A stretch of 6,463 nucleotides of DNA from Candidatus Eiseniibacteriota bacterium. GTDB lineage: Bacteria > Eisenbacteria > RBG-16-71-46. Positions 6,287 through 6,463 of this stretch are shown here, piece after piece (the stretch's first letter is position 1; each line of letters opens with the position of its first letter). The DNA is taken from contig CAIXRL010000111.1 of the NCBI GenBank assembly GCA_903921835.1, positions 1 to 6,463 on the forward strand, written 5' to 3'. The notes beneath the pieces were generated by a model. That model was not told where the DNA came from. It did not search any database and saw only the letters and a program-made list of their open reading frames with translations. The position numbers were made by a program, and so were the translations under genes.

Positions 6287-6463
6287 TCACGCCCGCTCGG
6301 CGCACTCCAGCGCCCCGAGCACGTCGGCGGTGGCGCGCACACGGCCGAGGCGCGGGAAGACGTTCTCGACCGGGAAGCGGTGCACCTCCGCGCTGAAGCT
6401 GGCCATGGCGTCCTCGACGAACACGACGTGGTACGCCCGCTCCCAGGCGTCGCGCGCCGTGGA
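6287..6463 (-). CDS. Isochorismatase-family cysteine hydrolase, C-terminal fragment (cut by window edge)
   Basis: Only the last 58 residues lie in the window; the 5' part is beyond base 6463. The fragment begins STARDAWERAYHVVFVEDAM, continues ASFSAEVHRF and FPRLGRVRATADVLGAL, and ends in TGA at 6289-6287. This matches the C-terminus of isochorismatase/nicotinamidase-like cysteine hydrolases, where the catalytic Cys sits a few residues before 'S/G-T-A-R-D-A' and the 'VEDA.AS.s.E.H' block follows. The catalytic Asp, Lys and Cys all fall outside the window, so activity and substrate (isochorismate, nicotinamide, N-carbamoyl compounds or other) cannot be judged. The gene lies on the same strand as glyQ, 75 bases upstream. 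A separate transcription unit is likely but unproven, since no strong terminator hairpin is visible in the gap. Confidence 0.85.
   Translation of the reverse strand, partial: STARDAWERAYHVVFVEDAMASFSAEVHRFPVENVFPRLGRVRATADVLGALECAERA

Overview
The window is a GC-rich bacterial chromosome segment (roughly 70 % G+C by eye), and every gene I can support is on the minus strand. In transcription order (right to left) it holds: the C-terminal end of an isochorismatase-family cysteine hydrolase (cut by the window edge), glyQ and glyS (alpha and beta chains of bacterial glycyl-tRNA synthetase), a TMTC-like multi-spanning membrane protein with C-terminal TPRs, and a small secreted beta-rich protein of unknown function. 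The left 112 bases carry a nested inverted repeat.

Organism: the two-subunit GlyRS (glyQ + glyS) argues against Actinobacteria, Bacteroidetes and Deinococcus-Thermus, which generally use the single-chain enzyme. High G+C, TMTC/TPR membrane proteins and a secreted protein with a 'DNVTLxF...TTYDFE' motif suit environmental lineages such as Candidatus Eisenbacteria, Gemmatimonadota, Acidobacteria or deltaproteobacterial groups. This placement is inference only.

Layout: 1-179 is non-coding, with a 98-base inverted repeat whose arms are themselves hairpins. 180-956 is the secreted protein, with a good Shine-Dalgarno. 957-1077 is its leader, with a possible -10. 1078-3012 is the TMTC-like protein, starting at TTG behind a strong Shine-Dalgarno. 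3013-3101 is a spacer with two GC-rich hairpins, the first a likely glyS terminator. 3102-5234 is glyS and 5231-6211 is glyQ, joined by an ATGA overlap. 6212-6286 is the glyQ leader. 6287-6463 is the hydrolase fragment.

How the genes relate: glyQ and glyS make one heterotetrameric enzyme that charges tRNA-Gly, and their overlap indicates coupled translation. The membrane protein and the secreted protein are probably separate transcription units; no functional link between them is shown. I see no CRISPR array, transposase, tRNA, rRNA or defence system. Most of the window is ordinary; the left-edge repeat and the secreted protein with its unusual C-terminus are the parts least explained by known families.
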